Of a stretch of 64,000 nt of DNA, positions 15,451 through 25,473 are shown piece by piece. The notes beneath the pieces are model-generated. The model made no database searches, had not been told where the DNA came from, and was given only the letters and a program-made list of their open reading frames with translations. The DNA comes from Paenibacillus endophyticus (GTDB lineage Bacteria > Bacillota > Bacilli > Paenibacillales > Paenibacillaceae). Every line of letters starts with the position of its first letter. The first letter of the stretch is position 1. The DNA lies in assembly GCF_014192395.1 (NCBI RefSeq), contig NZ_JACHXW010000005.1, positions 310,001-374,000 of the forward strand, written 5' to 3'. Position numbers and translations under genes: made by a program.

Positions 15451-17394
15451 TTAGCTTTGTCCTACGAAAATACAGTTGCGGCCATTATGCTTCGCTTCGT
15501 AAAGCGCCATATCAGCACGATAAAACAATGATTCGACGCTAATTTTCTCGTCCTCGAACGTCCATTCCGACACACCGCAGGATACGGTTACGACGGGATC
15601 TGTTTCTTGCTCGACATGCTGCCTGATCCGTTCAGCGATACGATACGCCTGCTCCGATCTTATGCCCGGCAAATAAACCGCAAGCTCCTCACCGCCCCAA
15701 CGCGCTGCGATGTCGCCTTGCCTTATCGAACTTCTTATTATATCGCTTACCTGGATTAGAATTCGATCGCCAACCTGATGCCCGTACGTATCATTGACGC
15801 GTTTAAACAAATCAATGTCCACCAGAATTAACGACCCAAACGGGTCCTTCCGCTGCTTATTCTGAATTTGTTCATTGAGGTAATGCCGAGCATGCAGACC
15901 TGTCAGATTGTCGGTAATCACCATTCTGCGTACTTCGGCATGCAAGGAAGCGTTTGTGACAGCAAGTCCGATGTGCGTGCTCATTACTTGAAGAAGCTTA
16001 TAGTTGTCGTAAGAGAAGAAGTTCGGTGCCTTATGCGTCACCAGGATGACACCGACAACCTCTCCCTCTACCATAATCGGCGAAGCGATTAGCGACCTTG
16101 AGCCCGTGTTGTCCATGAGCTTGGAGGTTACGACCCGCGTATGCCAATAATCGGATATGATCAATGGCTCCTTCGTTCGGTAAACCATGCCGCAAAAACC
16201 GTAATCAGGCGAAAACTGTTCGCTTGTAAGTGCCGGGAAATTGCTCGACATAACAATAAACTGATTTTTATCTTTGTTCAGTTGCAACACGCAGCAATAA
16301 TCCGCATCGAATATGGTCAAAAGCTCACTAGTCGCAAATTGAAATATTTCTTTTAGTCTCAGCGACTGATTTAAACGCTTCGTTAGCTCGTTAATGAGCC
16401 GAAGTTCATTGATGAGCAAATTTGACTGCTCGTACAACTTGGCGTTCTCGAAGGCAGAGCCGGAAGTATCCGCCAGCAGCAAAAATGCAGGAAGATCTGC
16501 CTCATCCCAAAGGCCAGGACCAATCGACATGCACAATACGCCATATGCTGCCTGCTTGCCGGTCATTGGTACGGCAAGCCGCAACGTACCGTCACGATCA
16601 TGCTCCGTAACTGATTTACCATTTAGAAATGCTTTTGCAACCAGATCATGTTCTGCGTTTTTGAAAACGAGCGGTTTAACACGAGCATCGCCATTCAAGT
16701 GGTCCTGCGACAAGTACAAGTGCACCTCGGAGCTCGGATACAGCTGCTCCAAGCTTCGCAGCAGCTCCGAAAGCACGGATGCCACATCTATTTGATCGTA
16801 AAGTCGCTTCGCCGCCTGAAACAAAGCATCTTTTCTTTTGGCATCCTGCTCCGAGCGCTGCTGCTGAAGCAGCAAATCTTTCACGTAGATTTGCTCGAAC
16901 TTATGGTAAAAACAACTGCGGAAGTGCAAGCCGCACTGGTGCAGCAGCTCGAGCTTCTCCTTAGTGTCGCCTTTCGAAAGGTAAGCAAGAACACAAAAAA
17001 CAGCGCCATCCTTACGCCTGGTTAAAGGCATTGCCGCCACATATCCAACCTCTGATTCATTCATTGTTACAATTCCGGTGCTGATCGCATCTCGTATAAT
17101 GGAAGCGAGAGTTCCCTCCGCCGTTTCGGCCGCCTCAGTCAATTGCTTGCCAGAGCCGGCAACGATTGCTGCTTCTTTATTGAAAAGAAGAAATTGCCCC
17201 GCTCCGAACAATGCCTGTCCAGCAGCTTCAATCAGCCACTGCGCAAAGCTTTCCCTGAACAAGGGGGCCAATAATGGCTCGTCCGCATCGCTGATATCTT
17301 CATGCATAAACCAGACTGATTGTATTTCCGCAGACGTATCTTCAATTGCTGATCTATTGCGATATGCAAAATTGCTATTTATTTGATCAACCAT
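15451..17394 (-). CDS. GAF-domain diguanylate cyclase
   Basis: A 647-residue cytoplasmic protein. The N-terminal 170 residues and about 195-320 are GAF-like sensory regions, a clearer GAF domain covers about 345-480, and a GGDEF domain occupies about 485-645. The active site is GGEEL near 567-571. An RxxD motif (RQGD) lies exactly five residues before it, the canonical inhibitory I-site, so product feedback by cyclic di-GMP is expected. The DNLTGLHARHY segment marks the domain start. No membrane segment is visible. It would synthesise c-di-GMP in response to a small ligand or redox cue. The SD is AAGGGTTGGGG. Monocistronic. Confidence 0.9.
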   Translation of the reverse strand: MVDQINSNFAYRNRSAIEDTSAEIQSVWFMHEDISDADEPLLAPLFRESFAQWLIEAAGQALFGAGQFLLFNKEAAIVAGSGKQLTEAAETAEGTLASIIRDAISTGIVTMNESEVGYVAAMPLTRRKDGAVFCVLAYLSKGDTKEKLELLHQCGLHFRSCFYHKFEQIYVKDLLLQQQRSEQDAKRKDALFQAAKRLYDQIDVASVLSELLRSLEQLYPSSEVHLYLSQDHLNGDARVKPLVFKNAEHDLVAKAFLNGKSVTEHDRDGTLRLAVPMTGKQAAYGVLCMSIGPGLWDEADLPAFLLLADTSGSAFENAKLYEQSNLLINELRLINELTKRLNQSLRLKEIFQFATSELLTIFDADYCCVLQLNKDKNQFIVMSSNFPALTSEQFSPDYGFCGMVYRTKEPLIISDYWHTRVVTSKLMDNTGSRSLIASPIMVEGEVVGVILVTHKAPNFFSYDNYKLLQVMSTHIGLAVTNASLHAEVRRMVITDNLTGLHARHYLNEQIQNKQRKDPFGSLILVDIDLFKRVNDTYGHQVGDRILIQVSDIIRSSIRQGDIAARWGGEELAVYLPGIRSEQAYRIAERIRQHVEQETDPVVTVSCGVSEWTFEDEKISVESLFYRADMALYEAKHNGRNCIFVGQS

Positions 17395-17556
17395 GCAGCC
17401 CCAACCCTTCCATCAGTCAATCAAGGTGATGAGCTTCCCATTTACGCTTCATAATACAACCATCATACTCCATCCTTAAGAAATTTGCACTACAAAGTGT
17501 TCGAAAAATAGGACTTTCGATGTGCTTTTTACAACATTAAAATTCATGTACAAACC

Positions 17557-17586
17557 TTGACAACACCTATATATTTCATATATTAT
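17557..17586 (+). promoter_or_regulatory. Sigma-A promoter of rpsD
   Basis: A perfect TTGACA -35 is followed 16-18 bp later by TATATT or TATTAT. Confidence 0.75.
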
Positions 17587-17599
17587 TTATTGATGAATA

Positions 17600-17750
17600 G
17601 ATGGGCGTACGGTTTTGTGTCACCCTCATGAAATACGTTCACTGTAGGCCAGCGGCTGACTAGCCTCACAGGGACGAGCATGCTCGGACGATGAACGTAT
17701 TCGGCGAAACACAACCCCATTCACAAATTTATTTGATGAAGGAGTTAATA
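17600..17750 (+). ncRNA. Ribosomal protein S4 leader (autoregulatory rpsD 5' UTR)
   Basis: About 150 bases of structured leader. An ATACGTTCA/TGAACGTAT stem (9 bp, about 17632-17700) encloses further stems including CGAGCATGCTCG, and GTTTTGTGT faces ACACAAC outside it. Firmicute rpsD leaders bind S4 protein, which represses its own translation. The position and structure fit this family. Confidence 0.8.
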
Positions 17751-17756
17751 TTACGT

Positions 17757-18359
17757 ATGTCACGTTATACAGGACCTAAATTTAAACTAAGCCGTCGCCT
17801 TGGAATCTCTTTGAGCGGCACAGGTAAAGAACTTGCAAAACGCGCATTTCCACCAGGTCAACACGGCCCTAACCAACGCAAAAAAATGAGCGGTTATGGC
17901 GTTCAATTGCAAGAGAAACAAAAGCTTCGTCACATGTACGGCTTGAACGAAAAACAATTCCGCAACTTGTTTGACAAAGCGGCTAAAATGAAAGGTAAAG
18001 CCGGTGAAAACTTCATGGGCCTCCTTGAAAGCCGTCTTGACAACCTCGTTTACCGTCTTGGCCTTTCCAACTCCCGCGCAGGTGCTCGTCAGTTGGTTTC
18101 CCACGGTCACGTAACAGTAAACGGCAAGAAAGTGGATATCGCTTCTTATAGCGTTTCGATCGGCGATGTAATTGGCTTGCGTGAACGCAGCCGCAGCCTT
18201 AGAACAATTAAAGAAGCTATGGAAGGCCGTCATCACCTTCCGAACTACTTGGAGTTCAACGATCAAGCATTGGAAGGTAAATTCCTTCGTCTGCCTGACC
18301 GCGGTGAGCTTTCCCAAGATATCGACGAGAAACAAATCGTCGAATTCTACAGCCGTTAA
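17757..18359 (+). CDS. rpsD: 30S ribosomal protein S4
   Basis: A 200-residue S4 protein: [16 protein letters not shown] at the start, PPGQHG near 45, the S4 RNA-binding domain at about 92-155 ([13 protein letters not shown], then [15 protein letters not shown]), and a basic N-terminal domain. It initiates assembly of the 30S body by binding 16S rRNA and represses its own mRNA. The ATG at 17757 is chosen over an upstream in-frame codon because AAGGAG precedes it and because S4 proteins start MSRYTGP. Monocistronic, as in Bacillus, with a leader and a terminator. Confidence 0.97.
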   Translation: MSRYTGPKFKLSRRLGISLSGTGKELAKRAFPPGQHGPNQRKKMSGYGVQLQEKQKLRHMYGLNEKQFRNLFDKAAKMKGKAGENFMGLLESRLDNLVYRLGLSNSRAGARQLVSHGHVTVNGKKVDIASYSVSIGDVIGLRERSRSLRTIKEAMEGRHHLPNYLEFNDQALEGKFLRLPDRGELSQDIDEKQIVEFYSR

Positions 18360-18363
18360 TAAA

Positions 18364-18402
18364 CAAAAAAACCTTGAACCCACCGGTTCAAGGTTTTTTT
18401 TC
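18364..18402. terminator. Bidirectional terminator between rpsD and floT
   Basis: AAAAAACCTTGAACC and GGTTCAAGGTTTTTT around a CACC loop. Confidence 0.9.
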
Positions 18403-19931
18403 TATACCGATTGATCTGGCAGCTTTGGAGCTATCTGGGCTGGCGCGATATCTGCAGGCCGACTTAGACTTGCCGATGATTGTACAGCTTTCGAGGTCAA
18501 ACCTTTTATTAAAGCATTCACATCAATGCCGGATACGCTTTTCAGCATTTCTGGCGCCGTGGACATTAATGAAGTCACGTAATTGCTAAGCCTTGCCGCA
18601 CCTTCACCGTTTCCAGTGTCGACTACAGTCAGCTTATCGATATTGCTAATTGGCTCCGCGACCTTGCCTGCAAGCTCAGGCAGCATTTTTACGATAATAT
18701 CGAGCACAGCAGCCTCTCCGAACTTCTCGAAGGCTTCTGCCAGCTTCTCCTTCGCCTCCGCTTCCGCTAATCCGCGCAGACGTATAACGTCGGCTTCTGC
18801 CGTTCCTTTGGCTCTCTCCGCTTCGGCAACCGCCAAGCCGTCCAATCGCTTCTGAGCTGCATGCGCCTTGGCTTCAGCTTCAATTCGGTATTGAACCGCA
18901 TCGGCTTCTCGTAACAGCTTTGCTTTATTAGCTTCTGCTGCTTGCTCTACTGCATACCTGTCTGCATCGGCTTTTTTCTTAACCTCAGCATCATATTGTT
19001 TCTCGCGGCGTAAAATCTCTTTGCCTTCCAAATCGATCTCCCGCTCTTTGCGAACGAGCTCTACTTTCATTTGTTCCTCTACGACGCTTTGCTTTGCGCG
19101 GGCTTCTTGGATCGAATACGCCTGATCCGCCTCTGCCTTCGCTGTATCCTGATCCCTTTTAAAGGAAGCGACCTTCATTTCTTTCTCTTTTTCTGCTTCC
19201 GCAATATTAGTATCGCGCACAAGTTCGGCCTTCTGTCCGGCTTCGGCAGCGAGCGCTTTCTGAATTCTTGCATCCCTGACCGCTTCAGCTTCCGCAATTT
19301 CGGCATCACGCTTGACTGCAGCAATTCTCGGTTTACCTAACGCGTCTAAGTAGCCATGCTTATCCCGCAAATCTTTGATCGTGAAGGAGACGATTTGCAG
19401 TCCCATTTTCTTTAAATCCTTAGCTGCAACACCCTGTACTTCTTGGGCGAACTTATCGCGGTTGCGGTAAACCTCTTCAACGGTCATGGAGCCTAGTATG
19501 GCACGCAAATGCCCTTCTAGAACCTCTTGCGCCTCACCTTTGAGAGCTTCGGTCGGTTTTCCAAGGAATTGCTCCGCCGCTGTTGCGACATCTTCGACAG
19601 CACCGCCAATTTTTATAATGGCTACGCCGTCAGCCATGACCGGTACGCCTTGCTCTGTATAAACCTCTGGTGTTGATACGTCAAGCTTATGTGACAAAAG
19701 AGACAAAAATTCAGCCTTTTGGAATATGGGCAGTATAAAAGCGCCGCCGCCTCGTATGATTTTCACTTTCCGGCCCGACTCGTCCGTGCTCGCATTGCGC
19801 GTCCCAAGAAACGATCCGGTAACGAGCATTGCCTCATCCGGGCTTACCGTCTTGTAGCGAGCCCAGAACGCAAGACCTAAGACAACAAGTACTCCAACAA
19901 CAATAGCGGGTATAATGAAAACATCTGACAT
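18402..19931 (-). CDS. floT: Flotillin FloT
   Basis: A 509-residue flotillin. A membrane segment occupies residues about 5-25, then the SPFH/Band 7 domain (about 30-200), then a long Glu/Ala coiled coil (about 210-400) with repeated EAEA patterns and a C-terminal FloT-type region. Flotillins organise functional membrane microdomains and affect sporulation, secretion and membrane fluidity. SD AAGGGGAG lies before the ATG. It lies 13 bp downstream of yuaF, the usual partner; yuaI, which completes the Bacillus operon, is absent here. Confidence 0.93.
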   Translation of the reverse strand: MSDVFIIPAIVVGVLVVLGLAFWARYKTVSPDEAMLVTGSFLGTRNASTDESGRKVKIIRGGGAFILPIFQKAEFLSLLSHKLDVSTPEVYTEQGVPVMADGVAIIKIGGAVEDVATAAEQFLGKPTEALKGEAQEVLEGHLRAILGSMTVEEVYRNRDKFAQEVQGVAAKDLKKMGLQIVSFTIKDLRDKHGYLDALGKPRIAAVKRDAEIAEAEAVRDARIQKALAAEAGQKAELVRDTNIAEAEKEKEMKVASFKRDQDTAKAEADQAYSIQEARAKQSVVEEQMKVELVRKEREIDLEGKEILRREKQYDAEVKKKADADRYAVEQAAEANKAKLLREADAVQYRIEAEAKAHAAQKRLDGLAVAEAERAKGTAEADVIRLRGLAEAEAKEKLAEAFEKFGEAAVLDIIVKMLPELAGKVAEPISNIDKLTVVDTGNGEGAARLSNYVTSLMSTAPEMLKSVSGIDVNALIKGLTSKAVQSSASLSRPADIAPAQIAPKLPDQSV

Positions 19932-19943
19932 GGAATCTCCCCT

Positions 19944-20486
19944 TTAGCTTTTGAATGATGGCAAATGGATTTCGGATACAAAAAGAGTGCTGTCCTTTAC
20001 TTCCACAACAACAATCCTGGAACCGCCCGGAATCTCTACACCATCAAAACTTGCAGCGGTTTGATTAGTGAAGCCAGCACCTACCTTGACGAGGACCTCT
20101 CCATAACCATTTGCCGGAATCGGAACCAATACTTCACCGAGCATGCCCGACATTCCATCTCGTGAGAACGCAATGGAATTTTCACTTTGTTCCATCGGCT
20201 TAATGTAAAGAAAAAACATGCCCATCCCTACGATAATGGCAGTAAGTATGGCAACCGTTACGATTGCTGCCGAGCCAAACCCAGTATATCGCTGTAGCAT
20301 AAGTCCAGCACCGCCGAAAACCGTTATGCTCCCTACAAGCGCAGTTGGCGACAGCCATGAATGACCGTCCAGCGATAAGAAATCGAGCGCACCGTCAAAA
20401 GCCTGACCGAGCCAATCCCCAAATACGACGCTTACGAGTGCATATAGAATTCCTCCGACAAGACAGGACAAAAATAGCGTCTCCAA
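19944..20486 (-). CDS. yuaF: NfeD-like membrane protein YuaF
   Basis: A 180-residue protein with three membrane segments (about residues 5-25, 48-65 and 70-95) and a C-terminal OB-fold NfeD domain (about 105-178; GEVLVKVGAGFTNQTAA and IPGGSRIVVVEVKD). YuaF interacts with FloT in Bacillus and sits in the same membrane domains. The start is TTG at 20486 with AAAGGGGG upstream; the conserved METLFL N-terminus supports it. Operon with floT, 12 bp apart. Confidence 0.88.
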   Translation of the reverse strand: METLFLSCLVGGILYALVSVVFGDWLGQAFDGALDFLSLDGHSWLSPTALVGSITVFGGAGLMLQRYTGFGSAAIVTVAILTAIIVGMGMFFLYIKPMEQSENSIAFSRDGMSGMLGEVLVPIPANGYGEVLVKVGAGFTNQTAASFDGVEIPGGSRIVVVEVKDSTLFVSEIHLPSFKS

Positions 20487-20572
20487 CCTTTTCCCCCTTT
20501 CGTATCATCCAAAACCTGTTAATGCTTCCGTTATTTATTACGCGAAAAACACCAAAATGTTTCCAAAAAAAT

Positions 20573-20606
20573 AAAGCTTGTTGAATGTTATCGATTCAAC
20601 AAGCTT
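20573..20606 (-). terminator. Terminator of tyrS
   Basis: AAAGCTTGTTGAAT and ATTCAACAAGCTTT form a perfect 14-bp stem, with A-rich sequence on its left (T-rich for leftward transcripts). Confidence 0.85.
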
Positions 20607-20617
20607 TAATAGAACGA

Positions 20618-21874
20618 TTATAATATTTTAATTTTTGCGAATTTACGCTTTCCTACTTGGAGCACATCTCCATCCTTCGGCGCTACGTCAGTAAGGATAT
20701 CCGTCACCTTTTCTTCGTTAATGCGAACGGCTCCTTGCTGTACGCTTCTCCTGGCCTCACTGCTGGTAGGCTGCAGCCCAAGTACGGTTAACAGCTTTAT
20801 GATACGAATTTGACCGTTGGTCAGATCATCGTTTGAAAGCACGACTTCTTCAATATCTTCTGGCAGAGCACGCTGCTGAAATACAGTAATAAAGTGGTTT
20901 TCTGCCGCTTTCGCAGCTGTCTCACCGTGATACATGCCAACAAAGGTTGCAGCAAGCTGCATTTTAACATCCCGAGGATGCAAAGTCCCTTCAGCCAAGC
21001 CTTTTCTTAACGACTCAATCTCGCCATTCGATAAGTCAGTGGCAAGCTCATAGTATTTAAACATGAGCTCATCGGGAATAGACATCGATTTCCCGTAGAT
21101 TTGATTAGGCTCCTCGTCGATACCGATGTAATTGCCTAAGCTTTTGCTCATTTTGTTAACGCCGTCAAGCCCCTCAATCAATGGCGTCGTAATAACAACC
21201 TGCGTTGGTTTGTTGTATTCCTTCTGCAATGTTCTGCCCATCAACAGATTGAAGGTCTGATCCGTCCCTCCCAGCTCCACATCGGATTCAAGTGCAACCG
21301 AATCATAGCCCTGCATTAGCGGGTAAAAAAATTCATGGATGCTGATCGGTTGCCCGGACGTATAGCGTTTCGTGAAATCATCGCGCTCCATCACACGTGC
21401 GACCGTTACTTTCGCAGCCAAGTTCACCACATCTGCAAAGTTTAAAGGCGAGAGCCATTCCGAATTGTAATAAAGCTTCGTTTTTTCCGGATCCAAAATT
21501 TTGTAGATTTGTTTCTGGTACGTTTCCGCGTTGCGCTTAACATCCTCCTCGCTAAGCTGCTTCCGTGTTTCAGACTTGCCGGTAGGGTCTCCGATTCTTC
21601 CAGTGAAATCACCGATCAATAGCTGGATTTGATGTCCGAATTCCTGAAACTGCCGCAGCTTGTGAAGCACAACCGTATGTCCAATATGAATATCCGGTGC
21701 GGACGGATCAAGGCCGAGCTTCACTTTCAAAGGTATGCCTGTAACGACCGCATTCGCTATTTTATTCCTCAACTCGTCTAACGGAACGATCTCTACGACT
21801 CCGCGGCTAATAACGGCAAGCTGGCGTTCCACCTCTGCTTGCTGGTCCTGCGATAAACTTTCCCATTTCACCAT
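20618..21874 (-). CDS. tyrS: Tyrosyl-tRNA synthetase (TyrZ-like group)
   Basis: A 418-residue class I synthetase. [14 protein letters not shown] holds the HIGH motif near residue 63, KMSKSLGNY the KMSKS loop near 240, and an S4-like RNA-binding domain closes the protein (about 355-415). The [17 protein letters not shown] block matches the B. subtilis TyrZ subtype rather than TyrS. It charges tRNA-Tyr. The ATG at 21874 follows GGGAGG. Expression is controlled by the upstream T-box. Confidence 0.95.
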   Translation of the reverse strand: MVKWESLSQDQQAEVERQLAVISRGVVEIVPLDELRNKIANAVVTGIPLKVKLGLDPSAPDIHIGHTVVLHKLRQFQEFGHQIQLLIGDFTGRIGDPTGKSETRKQLSEEDVKRNAETYQKQIYKILDPEKTKLYYNSEWLSPLNFADVVNLAAKVTVARVMERDDFTKRYTSGQPISIHEFFYPLMQGYDSVALESDVELGGTDQTFNLLMGRTLQKEYNKPTQVVITTPLIEGLDGVNKMSKSLGNYIGIDEEPNQIYGKSMSIPDELMFKYYELATDLSNGEIESLRKGLAEGTLHPRDVKMQLAATFVGMYHGETAAKAAENHFITVFQQRALPEDIEEVVLSNDDLTNGQIRIIKLLTVLGLQPTSSEARRSVQQGAVRINEEKVTDILTDVAPKDGDVLQVGKRKFAKIKIL

Positions 21875-21910
21875 ACAACTTTTCCTCCCTCGTATGCGTC
21901 TATATAGACA

Positions 21911-22240
21911 TAAAAAATCCTTCCAGCCCCAAGGGACGAGAAGGATTAGCTCGCGGTACCACCCTCGTTAGAGTACAAATTATTCATAACGATGTACTCT
22001 CACTTCGTTGTTGATAACGGAGACGGTCTCCGAAGCGAACTACTGCGGCCGGTCAATAGCGGTTAAATCTCAAGGAGATCTATACGCGCTTGTCATCCGT
22101 TCCGGTTCCTTCGCTTTGCTCCAGGCGGTAATTCAACATGCGGCGCATACCGGTTTACACCACCCACCGGCTCTCTGCAAATACGATTCGCTGTCTACTG
22201 ATGCCCTTCAAAGCTTTGTTTGTATCAAACTTTATTAGAA
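21911..22240 (-). promoter_or_regulatory. T-box riboswitch of tyrS
   Basis: The minus-strand leader holds the conserved T-box GGTGGTACCGCG (revcomp around 21955-21966). A terminator follows: AATCCTTC ... GAAGGATTTTTT, the stem enclosing a GGCTGG-rich loop. A GGTGGGTGGTG distal loop is present upstream, and a UAC triplet at 22128-22130 is in a plausible specifier position, matching tyrosine. Uncharged tRNA-Tyr is expected to promote readthrough. Confidence 0.9.
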
Positions 22241-22269
22241 TTTATACCACAGCAACTTCGGGAAGTCAA
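22241..22269 (-). promoter_or_regulatory. Sigma-A promoter of the tyrS leader
   Basis: On the minus strand TTGACT and TATAAA are separated by 17 bp, just before the T-box leader. Confidence 0.78.
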
Positions 22270-22305
22270 TGTTGTTAAAAAATGCGTTACTTTGGTGATT
22301 TATGT

Positions 22306-22311
22306 TATAAT
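22306..22311 (+). promoter_or_regulatory. Probable -10 element for the penicillin-binding protein gene
   Basis: A perfect TATAAT about 32 bp before the start codon. The -35 region (TGCGTT) is poor, so the promoter is only likely. Confidence 0.5.
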
Positions 22312-22342
22312 AGGTGTGCTATTTGGAGGAGGAGTCAAAAGA

Positions 22343-25300
22343 ATGCAAGAGGATCGTCAACAAGCGCCAACCAAAAGAAGCGGATGGCGTACTTTCGGAA
22401 TCGTAACTTTTATAACAGTCAAATGGATCGTATATTTCGGGATATTCATTGGTTTGCTTGCAGGAGGCGCATTGACCGGGTATGTTGCAGCACTCGTGAA
22501 AAATGAAGAAGTACGCCCACGTACTGTTATTGAAGAAAAGATGAGCGAAAATGCAATTACCGGATTCGTCTATTTCAATGATGAATCACTTGTCGGACAA
22601 TTAAGAACGTCTGAGGACCGGATGATTATTACATACGATGATTTACCGCCGCAGGTAATCAATGCCGTACTCGGTATTGAAGACAATAATTTCGAGAAGC
22701 ACAAAGGCGTAGACATCAACGGACTTGGACGCGCAGTGAAGCAGAAGCTGCTCAACGAGGATATTCAGACAGGCGGGAGCACGCTGACCCAGCAGGTTGC
22801 ACGCCGCGTATTCCTAAGCTTGGACAAAACGGACAGCCGTAAAATCAAAGAAATCTTTTTGGCTTTGCGTATGGAGCGTTACTTGACGAAGGAAGAAATA
22901 TTAGCGGCTTACCTCAACAAGGTGCCATTCGGCAATGGTTCGACCGGATACAATCTATTCGGAATAAAAGCTGCCGCCAAAGGCATCTTCAATATATCGG
23001 ATTTAAACCAGTTGAATATCGCGCAATCTGCTTACCTGGCCGGCCTTCCGCAAAGGCCTTCTGCTTATACTGCTTTTACAGGGAAAGGCCAATTCAATCA
23101 AGGTGGCTTTGAACTTGCCTTGGGTCGGCAAAAAACGGTTTTGATGCGTATGTTCGAAACGGGTCGCATCACCCAGCAGGAATACGATGAGGCTCTTAAG
23201 TTCGACATTAAGAAGACGCTAGCCAAACCATCTGAGAAGGCCTATACGACTTACCCTTACCTTATGCTCGAAGCTGAGCGGCAAGCCGCTGAAACGATGC
23301 TCATGCAGCAAGACCCTACATTAACGAAAGCGGACCTGCGCAAAAAAGAAAACGCACCGCTCATCGAGGAAGCGCGCGATCATCTGCTGCGCGGCGGGTA
23401 CCATGTCTATACTACGATTGACAAAGAAATTTATCAGCTTATGCGCGAAATAGGCACGAATGACGAGAATTTCACGCCTTATAGCGAAGAAAAAGGGCTT
23501 GAACAGATCGCAGCAATCATGTTGGACCACAAGACCGGCGCAATAGTTGGCATGCTAGAAGGCCGTGACTTCTACGAGGAGCAGTTGAACTACGCGACTC
23601 AAATGACCAGACAGCCTGGATCAACCATGAAAACGTTGGCTGCTTACCTGCCTGCCATCGAAATGGGAATCATACAGCCAGCAAGCATCATTGATGATGC
23701 GCCTTTGGTCCTTAAAGATGGTCAGAAAGGCTTTCATATTCCAATGAACGTTAACCGCAAATTCGCCGGTCTCGTCACTGCGCGTGACGCGCTTAACCGT
23801 TCATTGAATTTGCCGGCGTTGAAGATTTTTAACGAGGAAGTTAAAATCGAAAATGCATGGGCATTTGTCAAAAAGCTCGGAATCACCACACTGCAGCCAG
23901 AGGATTCCTACGCACAGACAGGTGTAATTGGAGGATTAAGCATCGGAGTATCCGTCGAGGAACTTACGAACGCTTACGGTTCTATTCCTAACAAAGGCGT
24001 ATTCAACGATTCTTATATGATTTCTCGAATTACAGATGCCAACGGTAAAATCGTATTTGAACATAAACAAGAGCCGAAACGTGTATTCTCGGAGCAAAGC
24101 GCATTTTTGATGACCGACATGCTCTCGACCGTTATTTCAAGCAAAAGCGGCTCCGCTAACAAGTTGAAATCACAGTTCAAGAAGTATGGCGAAATTCCAA
24201 TCGCGGGTAAAACCGGATCGACGCAAAGCTACGGAGACGTATGGTTCATGGGCTTCTCTCCTGACATCACATTAGGGGTATGGGCCGGTTACGAGGAACA
24301 AATCAACTCATTGACTGAGAATGGTAAGGCTCGTGCCCGCTCCATTTGGGCGTTAATCATGAATGAAATGGCAGAGAAAAAACCAGAGGTTTTCGCAACT
24401 GACAAGTTCGAGCGTCCGACAGGTATCGTCAAGGCAACGGTATCGAGTGCAAGCGGGTTGCTCCCTAGCCAATTGACAAAGGAAGCCGGGATGCTGGTAA
24501 CCGATTGGTTCAATAAAAAGGATATACCGAAGAAAACAGATGATGCATTGGTGAAAATGGCCTATATTACGTACGAAGGCGTCAATTATGTACCTAATCC
24601 AGCCACGCCAAGCGAGTTTGTGAAAGAACAAATCGTTATTAAACGCAAAAAGCCGCTTGATGCCCTGATGGATGAAATCAGAGCCGCACAAGCCAAATTG
24701 CCTGCAAAGAGCCGAAGACCGATGGGAGTCTATTTGCCTGCTGATGCAGAGAACAACGCCCCTTCTAAGCCTGATCCACGGGTCGATGACGGTGCGGCTC
24801 CATCACCGCCTTCTAGCGTCAAGCTGCAATCAACAGGTGGAGCACTTATCCTGACATTCAGCGAAAGCAGTGCAAAGGATGTCGTTGGTTACCGCGTTTA
24901 CAAATCGGTTAACCAAGGCGCTTACCAGAAGGAAGGAAGCTCTATTATTGCAGGCTCCGAGAAGCGTATGAAGCTTTACAGTTCAAGCTCGCAAAGCTAT
25001 ACCTTCTATGTCACTTCCGTTGATGTAGCAGGCAAGGAATCTGCACCTAGTCCGCTTGTTAATTATGGCACCACTGTCGTTACCCCGCCTCCTGTTGGCG
25101 GGGATACTGGCGGCGGGGATACGCCTCCTGTGAACGATCCGGATGCCATTTCTGCTCCATCCGTTCCGACGGGACTCCAGGCCGTGAAATCCGATCTAAG
25201 CGTCAGCTTAAGCTGGGCAGCTAACAGTGTTTCGGATCAAATTACGCAATATCATGTATATTACAGTCCAAATAGCGACAGCAAGTATACAAGAATCGGC

Positions 25301-25417
25301 TCTACGTCAGAAACAAGCTTTGAGTACGTCGCACCGCTAGTTACCGGCTCTTTCTTCGTCACTGCTGAGAATGCAAAAGGCGAGTCTGGACCATCCACCT
25401 ATCAAAATGTGAAATAG
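22343..25417 (+). CDS. Class A penicillin-binding protein with fibronectin type III-like repeats
   Basis: A 1024-residue bifunctional peptidoglycan synthase. One membrane segment (about 20-45), then a GT51 glycosyltransferase domain (ED..F..H.G near 113 and GGSTLTQQ), and a transpeptidase domain with the catalytic serine in STMK (427-430), SLN and KTGS (about 623). After a linker the C-terminus has two fibronectin III-like modules (about 820-905 and 935-1024) split by a Pro/Gly/Thr-rich spacer. It builds and cross-links cell wall outside the membrane. The start is the ATG at 22343 with GGAGGAGG; a longer reading frame has no SD. Confidence 0.92.
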   Translation: MQEDRQQAPTKRSGWRTFGIVTFITVKWIVYFGIFIGLLAGGALTGYVAALVKNEEVRPRTVIEEKMSENAITGFVYFNDESLVGQLRTSEDRMIITYDDLPPQVINAVLGIEDNNFEKHKGVDINGLGRAVKQKLLNEDIQTGGSTLTQQVARRVFLSLDKTDSRKIKEIFLALRMERYLTKEEILAAYLNKVPFGNGSTGYNLFGIKAAAKGIFNISDLNQLNIAQSAYLAGLPQRPSAYTAFTGKGQFNQGGFELALGRQKTVLMRMFETGRITQQEYDEALKFDIKKTLAKPSEKAYTTYPYLMLEAERQAAETMLMQQDPTLTKADLRKKENAPLIEEARDHLLRGGYHVYTTIDKEIYQLMREIGTNDENFTPYSEEKGLEQIAAIMLDHKTGAIVGMLEGRDFYEEQLNYATQMTRQPGSTMKTLAAYLPAIEMGIIQPASIIDDAPLVLKDGQKGFHIPMNVNRKFAGLVTARDALNRSLNLPALKIFNEEVKIENAWAFVKKLGITTLQPEDSYAQTGVIGGLSIGVSVEELTNAYGSIPNKGVFNDSYMISRITDANGKIVFEHKQEPKRVFSEQSAFLMTDMLSTVISSKSGSANKLKSQFKKYGEIPIAGKTGSTQSYGDVWFMGFSPDITLGVWAGYEEQINSLTENGKARARSIWALIMNEMAEKKPEVFATDKFERPTGIVKATVSSASGLLPSQLTKEAGMLVTDWFNKKDIPKKTDDALVKMAYITYEGVNYVPNPATPSEFVKEQIVIKRKKPLDALMDEIRAAQAKLPAKSRRPMGVYLPADAENNAPSKPDPRVDDGAAPSPPSSVKLQSTGGALILTFSESSAKDVVGYRVYKSVNQGAYQKEGSSIIAGSEKRMKLYSSSSQSYTFYVTSVDVAGKESAPSPLVNYGTTVVTPPPVGGDTGGGDTPPVNDPDAISAPSVPTGLQAVKSDLSVSLSWAANSVSDQITQYHVYYSPNSDSKYTRIGSTSETSFEYVAPLVTGSFFVTAENAKGESGPSTYQNVK

Positions 25418-25449
25418 AAAACAGCAGCCACTTGTTGGCTGCTGTTTTT
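25418..25449. terminator. Bidirectional terminator after the penicillin-binding protein
   Basis: AAAACAGCAGCCA and TTGGCTGCTGTTTTT around a short loop, serving the converging aldo-keto reductase gene too. Confidence 0.9.
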
Positions 25450-25473
25450 CTATCTATTTGGCACTTTGAACGG

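Noticed and set aside
17691-17756. Extended N-terminus of rpsD
   Set aside because: It lies within the structured leader; S4 proteins start MSRYTGP at 17757.
22220-22342. Longer N-terminus of the penicillin-binding protein
   Set aside because: No SD; it would read through the promoter region, while GGAGGAGG precedes the ATG at 22343.
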